64,000 nucleotides of DNA, from NCBI GenBank assembly GCA_023461275.1, contig JAEYMI010000040.1, positions 1-64,000 of the forward strand, in the 5' to 3' direction. The notes under the pieces were generated by a model. That model was not told the DNA's origin. It worked only from the letters and a program-made list of their open reading frames with translations, and searched no databases. This document shows positions 52,495 to 62,529 of this stretch, one piece after another (position 1 is the stretch's first letter; each line of letters opens with the position of its first letter). The position numbers were made by a program, and so were the translations under genes. This DNA comes from Actinomycetes bacterium. Its GTDB lineage: Bacteria > Actinomycetota > Actinomycetes > Mycobacteriales > Mycobacteriaceae.

Positions 52495-54546
52495 ATGTGC
52501 ACGGTGAACGACGAGACCCCCGATGTCGTCCCCGGCGACCCCGATGTCGAGGTCGCGCCGGAGTCCACGGATTCCGGCATCCACCCCGACGGCACCCCCG
52601 CACCGGACGGCGATTCTGTTCCTGACTCTCCTGCCGCTCCCGATTCCGCTACCGCGCCCGCTGAAAACGGGGCGGCCGAGACAGAATCTGCCGGCGACGC
52701 CCCGGTGGATCCGGTAGCTCAGGAACCATCACCGGACGAGCCTTCCCCCGCCGACTCTTCCCCTGCTGACACTTCCCCCGAGGAAGCAGCCGATGGCGAG
52801 GTCACCGAGCAGGCCGACGATGACAGCGCTGCAGCCGACGCCGACGCCGACGTCGACGACACAGACGTTCCCGAGGCCGAGGCGGCCGAGACAGATGCCG
52901 CCGAGACCGGGACCCGCGAGGTAGACGAGACCGACGCCGCCGCATCGGATTTGCTGCCGGCAACCCAACTCGACCCCGAAGACAACACGTGGTGGCGGTC
53001 GGCGATCTTTTATCAGATCTATCCGCGGTCGTTCTCCGACGGCAACGGTGACGGCGTCGGCGACCTGGCCGGTGTCATCGACAAACTCGGTTACCTCGAA
53101 CTGCTCGGGGTCAACGCGATCTGGCTGAGCCCGATCATGCGCTCTCCCATGGCCGATCACGGTTACGACGTCTCCGATCCCCGCGACATCGATCCGTTGT
53201 TCGGTGACCTCGCGACCTTCGACGCGATGGTCGCCGACGCCCACGATCGCGGCATTCGCGTCACCATGGACCTCGTTCCCAATCACACCAGCGATCAGCA
53301 CCCCTGGTTCGCTGAGGCGATCGCCGCAGGGCCGGGCAGTCCCGAACGGGCCCGCTACATCTTCCGCGACGGACGTGGCGAGAACGGCGATGAGCCACCG
53401 AACAACTGGGTCAGCATCTTCGGCGGCCCGGCGTGGCATCGGGTCACCGAAGCCGACGGCACACCCGGGCAGTGGTACCTGCACATTTTCGCCCCCGAGC
53501 AGCCAGATCTGAACTGGGACAACGACGAAGTCTTCGAAGACATGGAGAAGACTCTGCGGTTCTGGCTCGACCGCGGGGTCGACGGCTTCCGGATCGACGT
53601 CGCACACGGCATGGCCAAGCCGTCGGATCTGCCCGACATGAATCTGGAAACGGCCGGCCTGCTGGAGAACAGCGACGACGACCCACGCTTCAACAACTAC
53701 GGCGTACACGAGATTCACCGCAAGATCCGCGCGGTGATCGACGAGTACCCCGGCGTGGCGAACGTCGGCGAGATCTGGGTCGACGACAACGAACGATTCG
53801 CCGAATACCTGCGGCCCGACGAACTGCATCTCGGGTTCAACTTCCGCCTCGCGAAGGCGCCGTTCGAGGCGAAAGCCATTCGCAGCGCCATCGAGAACTC
53901 ACTGGCGGCGGTGCTCTCGGTGGACGGTACGCCGACGTGGACCCTGTCCAATCACGATGTGGATCGCGAGGTCACCCGGTATTCCGACGATCTGGAAACC
54001 GGCATCGCGCGTGCCCGCGCGATGCTTCTCGTCGAATTGGCGCTTCCCGGAACGGTTTTCATCTACAACGGCGCCGAACTCGGGCTACCCAACGTCGACC
54101 TTCCCGACGAAGCGCTGCAGGACCCGGTGTGGGAGCGGTCCGGTCATACCGAACGCGGACGGGACGGATGCCGGGTTCCGTTGCCGTGGCAGGGAACCGA
54201 GCCGCCGTTCGGATTCAGTACCTCGTCCCAGACGTGGCTGCCGATGCCCGAGTCGTGGGTCGGATTCACCGTGGAGGCCCAGCTCGAAGACGTCGGATCG
54301 ACGCTGTCGCTGTATCGACAGGCAATCGACCTCCGCGCCGAACGCCCGGAGTTCTCCGGCGACACCGTCGAGTGGTACGGCGCCCCGGAGGGATGCCTCG
54401 CGTTCCGACGTGCCGACGGTCATCTGGTCTGCGCACTCAACGCCGGCGACAAGCCGGTACCGCTACCGCCGGGCGAGGTTCTGTTGACCAGCGCGCAGTT
54501 GGACAAGGGTTTGCTGCCCCCGAATGCGTCGGCCTGGCTGGTCTGA
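52495..54546 (+). CDS. aglA: Alpha-glucosidase, GH13 family, with acidic N-terminal extension
   Basis: Hydrolyses alpha-glucosidic bonds in maltose or related oligosaccharides. Of 683 aa, the GH13 barrel starts at Trp166 (WWRSAIFYQIYPRSFSDGNG); the catalytic residues are Asp368 (FRIDVAHGM), Glu426 (NVGEIWVDD) and Asp488 (LSNHDVDR). The first ~165 residues are Pro/Ala/Asp/Glu-rich with no fold visible, an extension that the M. tuberculosis enzyme (about 546 aa) lacks. No signal peptide is present, so it should be cytoplasmic. The ATG at 52495 and a GTG at 52504 are both possible starts. Confidence 0.92.
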   Translation: MCTVNDETPDVVPGDPDVEVAPESTDSGIHPDGTPAPDGDSVPDSPAAPDSATAPAENGAAETESAGDAPVDPVAQEPSPDEPSPADSSPADTSPEEAADGEVTEQADDDSAAADADADVDDTDVPEAEAAETDAAETGTREVDETDAAASDLLPATQLDPEDNTWWRSAIFYQIYPRSFSDGNGDGVGDLAGVIDKLGYLELLGVNAIWLSPIMRSPMADHGYDVSDPRDIDPLFGDLATFDAMVADAHDRGIRVTMDLVPNHTSDQHPWFAEAIAAGPGSPERARYIFRDGRGENGDEPPNNWVSIFGGPAWHRVTEADGTPGQWYLHIFAPEQPDLNWDNDEVFEDMEKTLRFWLDRGVDGFRIDVAHGMAKPSDLPDMNLETAGLLENSDDDPRFNNYGVHEIHRKIRAVIDEYPGVANVGEIWVDDNERFAEYLRPDELHLGFNFRLAKAPFEAKAIRSAIENSLAAVLSVDGTPTWTLSNHDVDREVTRYSDDLETGIARARAMLLVELALPGTVFIYNGAELGLPNVDLPDEALQDPVWERSGHTERGRDGCRVPLPWQGTEPPFGFSTSSQTWLPMPESWVGFTVEAQLEDVGSTLSLYRQAIDLRAERPEFSGDTVEWYGAPEGCLAFRRADGHLVCALNAGDKPVPLPPGEVLLTSAQLDKGLLPPNASAWLV

Positions 54547-54550
54547 GCGC

Positions 54551-55246
54551 TTACAGCGCGGTCAGATCGAGCGAACGTCCACGGCGACGATAGACCGATC
54601 CATATCGGGCGTCGATGCGAATCCATGGTCCGGACAAGCGGATTCGCACCGGTTCGGTCTCCGCGATGTCGTCGACGGCGGAGTTCTCGGTGATCTCGCG
54701 ACCGTGCTGATCACGGATGAAGCCCATGGCGGTGAGCGCGAACAGCGAGCGCAGTGACACCCCGATCGGATCACCATCGATACCGCTCAACTCGAGCACG
54801 TCCTGGTCGAGCAACCCGGTTGCCGGTCCGTGGGCGCTGCCCTGGGTGCGCGCGAGATGCGCGCCGTTGCGCGACAACTCGACGACGGTACGCGCGGGCA
54901 CGTCGTCGAGATGGACATATCCGGTGTCCGGCGGCAATGCACCTCGCCAGGCACTGTCGAGCGAGAATCCGGGATCGAGCGGGGTATTGGGTTCCAGTGA
55001 CGCCAGACCGGTTCGTAATGTTGTTGCGTCACAAACGATGTCGCCTGGGCGAAGGCGGCCGAACACCGACCGGGTGACCAAGACGTCGAAACCGGAATTG
55101 GCCCACAGCCCGATCAGGCCGTCGGAGCGGGTGTGCAGCCGCACGACCGCGCTGTCATCGGTGCGCAGTGCCCGCGAGAGGAAAGCCGATGCGTCGGCCC
55201 GGTCGGCCGCGGACGCGACGCTGATGAATCGCTCAGGATCACTCAC
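54551..55246 (-). CDS. Conserved hypothetical protein (Rv2474c-like)
   Basis: A 231-aa protein with no motif I can name. It is soluble, with SFLSRALRTDDSAVVRL and a run of short conserved-looking blocks (FDVLVTRSVFGRL, SLFALTAMGFIRDQHG). Its ATG overlaps the thioesterase stop by 8 bases, so they are translated together, and the pair matches Rv2474c-Rv2475c by position. No membrane segments or cysteine clusters occur. It ends 4 bases from the convergent alpha-glucosidase stop. Confidence 0.8.
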   Translation of the reverse strand: MSDPERFISVASAADRADASAFLSRALRTDDSAVVRLHTRSDGLIGLWANSGFDVLVTRSVFGRLRPGDIVCDATTLRTGLASLEPNTPLDPGFSLDSAWRGALPPDTGYVHLDDVPARTVVELSRNGAHLARTQGSAHGPATGLLDQDVLELSGIDGDPIGVSLRSLFALTAMGFIRDQHGREITENSAVDDIAETEPVRIRLSGPWIRIDARYGSVYRRRGRSLDLTAL

Positions 55247-55697
55247 CCGGCTTCTCCCGGAAGAACTCGCCCAGATAGTCCTTCTCGCTCGACGTCAACC
55301 GCCGCAACCGCTGGGCGTCGACGTCGAAGGCGACGAGTTGAGTACTGGCCACCACTGCCGGTTTCGACGCCGGGTCGGCGCCCTTCGGCCGCACCTCGTA
55401 GCCGACGGTGAAGTCCACGGCGCGGATCTGCTCGGTGAACATGGTCACCTCGATCGGGCCTTCCTGGTGGCGGATCTGCTCGCGGTACTTCACGTGCAGA
55501 TCGGCGACCACGCAACCGTCGCGGAGTGAAGCGGTGGGCCGGCCGTCGTAGAACAGCCACGGGATGCGGGCCTCCTCGATCAGCGTGACCATGCGCGCGT
55601 GGTTGATGTGGGCGAACACGTCCATGTCCGACCAGCGCACCGGGACACGCACGACGTAGCCGGCGTCGGTTGTTGTTCCCTCGTCCTCGTACAGCAC
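55239..55697 (-). CDS. Acyl-CoA thioesterase, 4HBT hotdog family
   Basis: A 152-aa single-hotdog protein with the 4HBT signature RWSDMDVFAHINHARMVTLIEEAR (22-45; the active-site Asp is in the SDMD segment) and DLHVKYREQI. It should hydrolyse acyl-CoA; chain-length preference is unknown. The GTG start is 38 bases after the NAD-GDH region begins on the other side, in the same orientation, so gdh, thioesterase and the unknown gene may not share one mRNA but run head-to-tail. Confidence 0.88.
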   Translation of the reverse strand: MLYEDEGTTTDAGYVVRVPVRWSDMDVFAHINHARMVTLIEEARIPWLFYDGRPTASLRDGCVVADLHVKYREQIRHQEGPIEVTMFTEQIRAVDFTVGYEVRPKGADPASKPAVVASTQLVAFDVDAQRLRRLTSSEKDYLGEFFREKPGE

Positions 55698-55735
55698 CGC
55701 TCTCCCTTCCTCGCCGATTCCCTTCTCGGGCGATC

Positions 55736-58700
55736 TCAGCGGATCACACTACGCAGTTGGCGTGCCGCGACCGAGAGGGTGGCGAGGTCGAGCGTGCCGG
55801 ACGAGTTGATGTCGTCCAGTGTCGCCCGCACCCGAGAGAGCCTTGACGAGTGCGACAACTCCCACTCCTCGATCTTCTCCATTGCTGTTTCCGCAGGCTC
55901 ACTGCCCTCGAGGATCTTGAGCGTCAGTGCCCGCAGCGCACCGTGCATGTCGTCTCGAAGTGCCAACCGCGCCAACGCATGCCACCGATCGCCGTGGGCG
56001 AGGTCGGAGACCGCGGTGAGCAATTCTTCGAGACCGAAGTGCTCCATCACCGCGAAGTAAACTTCGCCGACCTCCACCGGATCACGGTCGGCGATCTCGG
56101 CGGCGTCGATGATGTCGAGCAGGCAGAACCGGTGCAGGCTCACCGCCACGTCGAAGGCGAGGTCGGCAGGCACACCGGCACTCCGGTAATGCTCGACGCG
56201 GTCGTCGACGTCACGGGCCGACCCGCTGCCCATCCAACTGTCCAGCAGCGCCGACAGTTCGGTGACCCGCTCGCGGTAGCGGGTGATCTCGGCGCGAATG
56301 GCCAACGGTTGGGGACGGAAGGCGAGCAGCCAGCGAGACGCCCGGAACGTCAATCGGCGTGCGTACAAGGCCATTTCGTCGATCATCGGAACCGACGCCG
56401 GGGCGTGGAGGATGCGCTCGAAGATGTCGTTCATGCCGAAGACCTCGGTCGCGACCACGTACGCGCGGACACTCTCGTCGGTCGATGAACCGCTCCCCTC
56501 GCCCAGCCGGAACAGGTGGGTGATCCCGGCCTTGCCGACGATCTCGTTGACCAACGCGGTCGTCACGATCTCCCTGCGCAGCCGGTGCGCTCGGATCTCG
56601 TCGGCGAAGCGCTCCTGCAGCGGCGTCGGAAAGTACTGCGCCAGAACGCTTTCGAACACATCACTGTCGGGCAGATCGGTGGCCAGCAGATCGGCCTTGG
56701 CACCGAGTTTGACGTGCGCCATCAGTGTGGCCAGTTCAGGTGAAGTGAGACCGCGATGCAGATCGCCACGAAGACGTTTGCGCAGTGCGTCCGGCTCGGG
56801 AAGTGCCTCCAGCTTCAGGTTGACGCCCCGATGCTTGGCAAGGTCGTGGAGTTGCCGCGCGTGTACTTCGGCCCGCTCCGTCGCATAGGTGCGGCTGAAT
56901 CCGAGTTCGGAGTTCTGCGAGATGTTGTCGGCCAGAACGAGATCGGCGACCTCGTCGGTCATCGACTCGAGCAGCGGATTGCGTTGTTGTTCGGGCAGTG
57001 CGCCCGACGACACGGCCGAGTCGAGCAGGATCTTGATGTTGACCTCGTGATCCGAGCAGTCCACGCCCGCCGAGTTATCCATCGCGTCGGTGTTGACCCG
57101 ACCACCGTTCAGGTCGAACTCGATACGTCCACGTTCGGTCACACCGAGGTTGCCGCCCTCGCCGATCACCTTGACGCGCAACTGATCTCCGTTGACCCGG
57201 ATGGCGTCGTTGGCCTTGTCACCGACATCGCCGTCGGACTCCGATGAAGCCTTCACGTAGGTGCCGATGCCACCGTTCCACAGCAGATCCACCGGCGCGA
57301 GCAGGATTGATCGGATCAGGTCGGGCGGTGAGAGCTCGGTAACGTCGGAGTCGAGGCCGAGTGCGTCACGCATCTGCGGACTCACCGGAATCGACTTGCG
57401 TTCCCGCGACCACACCCCGCCGCCGGCACTGATCAGTGCGGTGTCGTAGTCGGCCCAGGATGACCGGGGTAGCTCGAAAAGGCGTTTGCGTTCGGCATAC
57501 GACGGCGCCGCGTGCGATTCGGGATCGACGAAGATATGGCGGTGGTCGAATGCGGCGACCAGACGAATGTGCTCGCTGAGAAGCATCCCGTTACCGAAGA
57601 CGTCGCCGCTCATATCGCCGATGCCGACGACGGTGAAGTCCTCGGACTGGGTGTCAACGCCGAACTCGCGGAAGTGACGTTTCACCGCCTCCCATGCACC
57701 GCGCGCGGTGATGCCCATGGCCTTGTGGTCATAGCCCGCCGAACCACCCGACGCGAAGCCGTCGCCGAGCCAGAAGTTGTACTGCGCAGCAACATCATTG
57801 GCGATGTCGGAGAACGACGCAGTGCCCTTGTCGGCCGCCACGACGAGATAGGGATCGTCGCCGTCGCGGCGAGTCACCGCACGGGCGGGCAAGACCTCGC
57901 CGGTGCGTCGATCGATGTTGTCGGTCACGTCGAGCAGCCCGGAGATGAACGCCCGATAGCACGAAATCCCTTCGGAGCGTTGAGCATCACGATCGGCTGA
58001 CGGGTCGCCGGTCGGTGCCGGTGGCCGCTTCACGACGAAACCGCCCTTCGCGCCCAGCGGCACGATGACCGCGTTCTTCACCGCTTGCGCCTTGACCAGG
58101 CCCAGAACCTCGGTGCGATAGTCATCTCGACGATCCGACCAGCGCAGCCCACCGCGGGCGACCATGCCGAACCGGAGGTGGACGCCCTCCACCCGCGGTG
58201 AGTAGACGAAGATCTCATGCAGGGGCCGTGGCTCGGGCGTTTGCGGAATCTCTCTGGGCCGCAGCTTGAATGACATCACCCGTCCGGTCGGATGCGCTGA
58301 TGCGGCGTCATCGGGGACGTAGAAGTTCGTGCGCGACGTGGCGGTGATCGTCGAGACGAACGCCGAGAGGATGCGGTCGGCGTCGAGGCTGATGACCCGT
58401 GCCACCGCCTCGGTCACCCGGGCGAGCACCCCCTCGGTGTCGGCGGTCGCAACTTGCGTGGGATCGAATTGTGCGGCGAATAGATCCACCAGGGCACGCG
58501 TGACGTCGACGTGCGATCCGAGCACCGAGGCCACGTGTGTGGTGCCGTAGGCGAATCCGCATTGGCGCAGGTAGCGCGCATACGCGCGCAGCATCGCGGT
58601 GGCACGCCAATCGATTCCGCAACGCAGCACCAGTTCATTAAAGGCGTCGACCTCGGCGTTCTGGCGCCAGATCTGCATGAACGCCGCGGTGAAACGCTCT

Positions 58701-60550
58701 TCCACATCATCGGCGTGGTCGGCATCCAGCGTCATTCCCGGCGCCAGCGAGACCCCGAATTCGTATGCCCAACAGGGAATTCCATCACCCCTGTCGATCG
58801 CGTACGGATGTTCGTCGTGGACCTCGAGTCCCAGGCTGTGCAGGACCGGCAAGACGTCGGTGAGGGTGGCCGAGTCGCCGCACAGATACAGGGTGAACAC
58901 CCAGCGTTGCTGTGCCACAGGTGTTTCGGTGTCGTCGACGATCCGGCTGAGGGTGACGGTGACCGCTCCCGGCGTCAGACGCGACACGTGCACCAGGTCG
59001 GTCAGCGCCGACGACGGGCTTCGCTGTTCCTTGTAGTCCTCGGACAGCGACGGCAGGGTGCGCAGCAACCCGTCGATGGTGTCGTCGCCGAGCCCCATGC
59101 CCGACGTCTGCGCGCGCAGTACGAGTTCGCGCACCCGTTCGTCCCAGCTGCGGATGAGGTCGGCCAGTGATGCCTGCAGTTCGGCGTGCGTGGCGCTGCC
59201 GGTCTCGACCGAGCCGAGGCGTCGTGCGACATCCGGATCGATGCGCACCAGCACCTGTAGGAGCGCCAGCGGCATCTCGCTCACGCGTGCGGTGTATTCC
59301 AGGTCGGTGCCCTCGAGGCGTCGGGCCAGCGCATTCTGCAGCGCCAGCCGCGACGCCGTGTTGTAGCGGTCGCGTGGCAGGTAGATCAGCGCACAACCGG
59401 TCTCACCGTCACGGTTGATGCGTAGAAACAGCCGTAGCGAACGGGTGGCGACGGCGTCGAGCATTTCGACCACCCGACGGGCGAGTTCGTCGTCGTCGGA
59501 GGCGAACATCTCGACGAGTGGATAGTTCTGCAGCAGTTCGGTGATGGACTGGCCGACGTACGACTCCGGCTCGACGCCCACCCGCTCGAGCACTCGCGCA
59601 ACTTTCGCCTGCAGTACCGGGATTTCCAGCACCGTCTGGTGCAGACCCGACGAGGTGAAGGTGCCGAGGAAGCGATGCTCGCCGGTGCGGGTTCCATCGG
59701 CGGAGAACTCGGGCACGCGGATGAGAATCGGATAGTTCGATCGTTGGATACCAGTCGCCAGGTGTACCCGCGTCACCGTCGGCAGCAGGCCGGTGGTGCC
59801 CTGTGCGGGAAAGTCCGCGCGGACGGCGTCGGTTCGCCACACGCCGAGCCGGTCGTCGAGGGTGCCGGTAGCGGCGTCGAACCGGGCGTAGGCCAGCGGC
59901 AGAAAGTGATTGCCGGCGAACCAGGTCATCAGTCGTGAGTATTCGACGCTCTGCTTTTCGTCGATGCCGTCGATGCCTGATCGCGTCTGGATGCACGCCG
60001 CCGACAGTGTGGTCATGGCCTCGCGCATTGCGTCCACGTCGCGGTCGACGTCGCCGACCCGGGCGATGACGCCGTCGAGGTCGGTCTGCAGCGCGACGAT
60101 GTCGACGTCGGGTCGTCGGGAGATGGCGACGACGAAGATCCACGATTCGGCGATGGCCGCGCGACCGGCGCGTGGTGTTTCGGCGATCTCGTCGATGGTC
60201 CCGGCGTCGTCGCGGATGACGGGCAGGATCGGATGGTCGATCCGGGTGACGGCCAGGTCGTGGGCTTCGACGGTGGCCAGCACAGCCTCGACCAGCAGCG
60301 GCATGTCGTCGTTGACGACGATGACCTCTACGTCACCGCTGTGGGTGACCGCGACATCGACCAGCGGTTGGCCAGCGCTGCGTCGGGCACCGATCTCGAC
60401 GTGCCGTTGCACCCGCGCGACATCCGCGGCGTCCATTCCGGACATCTCCAGGCCCAGGTCACCACCACCGAGGGCACCGCCGAACGGTTGGGCGCGACCC
60501 CCGTAGTAGCGCGAGATAACTTGCGGGAGCAGGGATGTCACAGTGGACAA
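55736..60550 (-). CDS. gdh: NAD-specific glutamate dehydrogenase, large (L180-type)
   Basis: Converts glutamate to 2-oxoglutarate and ammonia with NAD. The 1604-aa length places it in the large GDH class of actinobacteria (M. tuberculosis Rv2476c). The N-terminal half contains ACT-like regulatory parts; the catalytic half has RWSDRRDDYRTEVLGLVKAQ and VPLGAKGGFVVKRPP near 830, then VVGIGDMSGDVFGNGMLLSE and KVIGEGGNLGVTERGRIEF. The C-terminal 400 residues are helical. The first in-frame start is a TTG at 60550; a GTG three codons later is equally possible. In mycobacteria this enzyme is controlled by GarA, not seen here. Confidence 0.95.
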   Translation of the reverse strand: MSTVTSLLPQVISRYYGGRAQPFGGALGGGDLGLEMSGMDAADVARVQRHVEIGARRSAGQPLVDVAVTHSGDVEVIVVNDDMPLLVEAVLATVEAHDLAVTRIDHPILPVIRDDAGTIDEIAETPRAGRAAIAESWIFVVAISRRPDVDIVALQTDLDGVIARVGDVDRDVDAMREAMTTLSAACIQTRSGIDGIDEKQSVEYSRLMTWFAGNHFLPLAYARFDAATGTLDDRLGVWRTDAVRADFPAQGTTGLLPTVTRVHLATGIQRSNYPILIRVPEFSADGTRTGEHRFLGTFTSSGLHQTVLEIPVLQAKVARVLERVGVEPESYVGQSITELLQNYPLVEMFASDDDELARRVVEMLDAVATRSLRLFLRINRDGETGCALIYLPRDRYNTASRLALQNALARRLEGTDLEYTARVSEMPLALLQVLVRIDPDVARRLGSVETGSATHAELQASLADLIRSWDERVRELVLRAQTSGMGLGDDTIDGLLRTLPSLSEDYKEQRSPSSALTDLVHVSRLTPGAVTVTLSRIVDDTETPVAQQRWVFTLYLCGDSATLTDVLPVLHSLGLEVHDEHPYAIDRGDGIPCWAYEFGVSLAPGMTLDADHADDVEERFTAAFMQIWRQNAEVDAFNELVLRCGIDWRATAMLRAYARYLRQCGFAYGTTHVASVLGSHVDVTRALVDLFAAQFDPTQVATADTEGVLARVTEAVARVISLDADRILSAFVSTITATSRTNFYVPDDAASAHPTGRVMSFKLRPREIPQTPEPRPLHEIFVYSPRVEGVHLRFGMVARGGLRWSDRRDDYRTEVLGLVKAQAVKNAVIVPLGAKGGFVVKRPPAPTGDPSADRDAQRSEGISCYRAFISGLLDVTDNIDRRTGEVLPARAVTRRDGDDPYLVVAADKGTASFSDIANDVAAQYNFWLGDGFASGGSAGYDHKAMGITARGAWEAVKRHFREFGVDTQSEDFTVVGIGDMSGDVFGNGMLLSEHIRLVAAFDHRHIFVDPESHAAPSYAERKRLFELPRSSWADYDTALISAGGGVWSRERKSIPVSPQMRDALGLDSDVTELSPPDLIRSILLAPVDLLWNGGIGTYVKASSESDGDVGDKANDAIRVNGDQLRVKVIGEGGNLGVTERGRIEFDLNGGRVNTDAMDNSAGVDCSDHEVNIKILLDSAVSSGALPEQQRNPLLESMTDEVADLVLADNISQNSELGFSRTYATERAEVHARQLHDLAKHRGVNLKLEALPEPDALRKRLRGDLHRGLTSPELATLMAHVKLGAKADLLATDLPDSDVFESVLAQYFPTPLQERFADEIRAHRLRREIVTTALVNEIVGKAGITHLFRLGEGSGSSTDESVRAYVVATEVFGMNDIFERILHAPASVPMIDEMALYARRLTFRASRWLLAFRPQPLAIRAEITRYRERVTELSALLDSWMGSGSARDVDDRVEHYRSAGVPADLAFDVAVSLHRFCLLDIIDAAEIADRDPVEVGEVYFAVMEHFGLEELLTAVSDLAHGDRWHALARLALRDDMHGALRALTLKILEGSEPAETAMEKIEEWELSHSSRLSRVRATLDDINSSGTLDLATLSVAARQLRSVIR

Positions 60551-60662
60551 CAGGAATCACCCTTATCGGCGGGACGCAGGGACCCGGGATCTCCAGGTTG
60601 TGCGTCCCGACGACAATGGTAGTGACCGCAATCGGACTTCCGGCGTGAACGACGCCGATGTC

Positions 60663-62336
60663 TCAGTCGCGGGTCAGTTTGCGGTGGGTGACCCGATGCG
60701 GACGGGCGGCGTCAGCGCCGAGACGGTCGATCTTGTTGGCCTCGTATGCCTCGAAGTTGCCCTCGAACCAGAACCACTGACCTTCTTCGACGTTGCCCTC
60801 CCACGCCAGGATGTGGGTACAGGTGCGGTCGAGGAACCAGCGGTCGTGGGAGATGACAACGGCGCAGCCGGGGAACTGCTCGAGTGCGTTCTCCAGCGAA
60901 CCGAGGGTTTCGACGTCGAGGTCGTTGGTCGGCTCGTCGAGCAGGATCAGGTTGCCGCCCTCTTTGAGCGTGAGCGCCAGGTTGAGTCGGTTGCGCTCAC
61001 CGCCAGAGAGAACTTCGGCCTTCTTCTGCTGGTCGGGGCCCTTGAAGCCGAACGCGCTGACATAGGCGCGCGAGGGCATCTCGTTCTGGCCGACCTCGAT
61101 GTAGTCCAGGCCGTCGGAGACAACCTCCCAGACATTCTTCTTGGGGTCGATGTTCGCGCGGCCCTGGTCGACGTAGCTGAGCTTGACGGTCTCGCCGACC
61201 TTGACGTTGCCGGAATCCGGTTCTTCGAGCCCGACGATGGTCTTGAACAGCGTGGTCTTACCGACACCGTTCGGACCGATGACACCCACGATGCCGTTGC
61301 GCGGCAACGTGAATGAGAGATCCTTGATCAGTACCCGGCCGTCGAAGCCCTTGTCGAGATTCGAGACCTCGACCACCACATCACCCAGCCGCGGCGGGGT
61401 CGGGATCTGGATCTCCTCGAAATCGAGCTTGCGGGTCTTCTCCGCCTCCGACGCCATCTCCTCGTAGCGGGCCAGGCGGGCCTTGTTCTTGGTCTGGCGG
61501 GCCTTGGCACCCGAGCGCACCCAGGCGAGTTCTTCCTTGAGCCGCTTCTGCAGCTTCTGGTCCTTCTTGCCCTGCACCTCGAGGCGTTCGGCCTTCTTCT
61601 CCAGGTAGGTGGAGTAGTTGCCCTCGTAGGGAATCAGCTTGCCGCGGTCGACCTCGCAGATCCATTCCGCGACGTGGTCGAGGAAGTACCGGTCGTGGGT
61701 GACGGCCAGCACGGCACCGGGGTAGCTGGCCAGGAACTGCTCGAGCCAGAGCACGCTCTCGGCGTCGAGGTGGTTGGTCGGCTCGTCGAGCAGTAGCAGG
61801 TCGGGTTTGGACAGCAGCAGCTTGCAGAGTGCGACGCGGCGTCGTTCACCACCGGAAAGGTGGGTGACCGGCGAATCCGGCGGCGGGCAGCGCAGGGCAT
61901 CCATGGCCTGATCGAGCTGCGAGTCGAGGTCCCAGGCGTCGGCGTTGTCGAGGTCCTCCTGCAGCTTGCCCATCTCTTCCATGAGCTCATCGGAGTAGTC
62001 GGTGGCCATCAGCTCGGCGACCTCGTTGTAGCGCTGGAGCTTGACCATGATCTCGCCCATGCCCTCTTCGACGTTCTGCTTGACCGTCTTGTCCTCCGAC
62101 AGCGGCGGTTCCTGCTGCAGGATGCCGACGGTCGCGCCGGGATCGAGGAAGGCCTCACCGTTCGACGGCTGGTCGAGGCCGGCCATGATCTTCAGGATCG
62201 ACGACTTACCTGCACCGTTGGGGCCGACGACACCGATCTTGGCGCCCGGAAAGAACGACATCGTGACGTCGTCGAGGATGACCTTGTCGCCGTGCGCCTT
62301 GCGCACCTTCTTCATCGTGTAAATGAACTCAGCCAT
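60663..62336 (-). CDS. ettA: ABC-F ribosome-associated ATPase EttA
   Basis: Soluble twin-ATPase that gates the ribosome E site according to energy charge. The 557-aa protein starts AEFIYTMKKVRKAHGDK and has Walker A GPNGAGKSS (38-46), signature LSGGERRRVAL, the P-site tRNA-interaction linker with LEKKAERLEVQGKKDQKLQKR, then a second Walker A GPNGVGKTT and LSGGERNRLNLAL. It has no membrane part. GAGGA lies before the ATG. It matches Rv2477c and is not an antibiotic-resistance ABC-F by its linker. Confidence 0.96.
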   Translation of the reverse strand: MAEFIYTMKKVRKAHGDKVILDDVTMSFFPGAKIGVVGPNGAGKSSILKIMAGLDQPSNGEAFLDPGATVGILQQEPPLSEDKTVKQNVEEGMGEIMVKLQRYNEVAELMATDYSDELMEEMGKLQEDLDNADAWDLDSQLDQAMDALRCPPPDSPVTHLSGGERRRVALCKLLLSKPDLLLLDEPTNHLDAESVLWLEQFLASYPGAVLAVTHDRYFLDHVAEWICEVDRGKLIPYEGNYSTYLEKKAERLEVQGKKDQKLQKRLKEELAWVRSGAKARQTKNKARLARYEEMASEAEKTRKLDFEEIQIPTPPRLGDVVVEVSNLDKGFDGRVLIKDLSFTLPRNGIVGVIGPNGVGKTTLFKTIVGLEEPDSGNVKVGETVKLSYVDQGRANIDPKKNVWEVVSDGLDYIEVGQNEMPSRAYVSAFGFKGPDQQKKAEVLSGGERNRLNLALTLKEGGNLILLDEPTNDLDVETLGSLENALEQFPGCAVVISHDRWFLDRTCTHILAWEGNVEEGQWFWFEGNFEAYEANKIDRLGADAARPHRVTHRKLTRD

Positions 62337-62529
62337 TAAGTGATCCTCACCTGCATATTCGTCGTCACGTGTACGGGTGCCTCACACGTTCCGGCTCGCC
62401 GCGAACCGATGCGCGGCGGGCCGGCAGGCGCCGCCCGTACTTTTCCGCACACCACTCTATCGGCGACGCCCGACCATCCGGCATCCGCGCCCGTCGCGTT
62501 CGGCAACTGCCGTGACGCCCGACCCCGCC

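Noticed and set aside
52729..53829. Minus-strand open frame of 366 codons inside the alpha-glucosidase gene
   Set aside because: Its residues are Val/Asp-rich, as expected from the reverse strand of Asp-rich coding, and it lacks a start signal.
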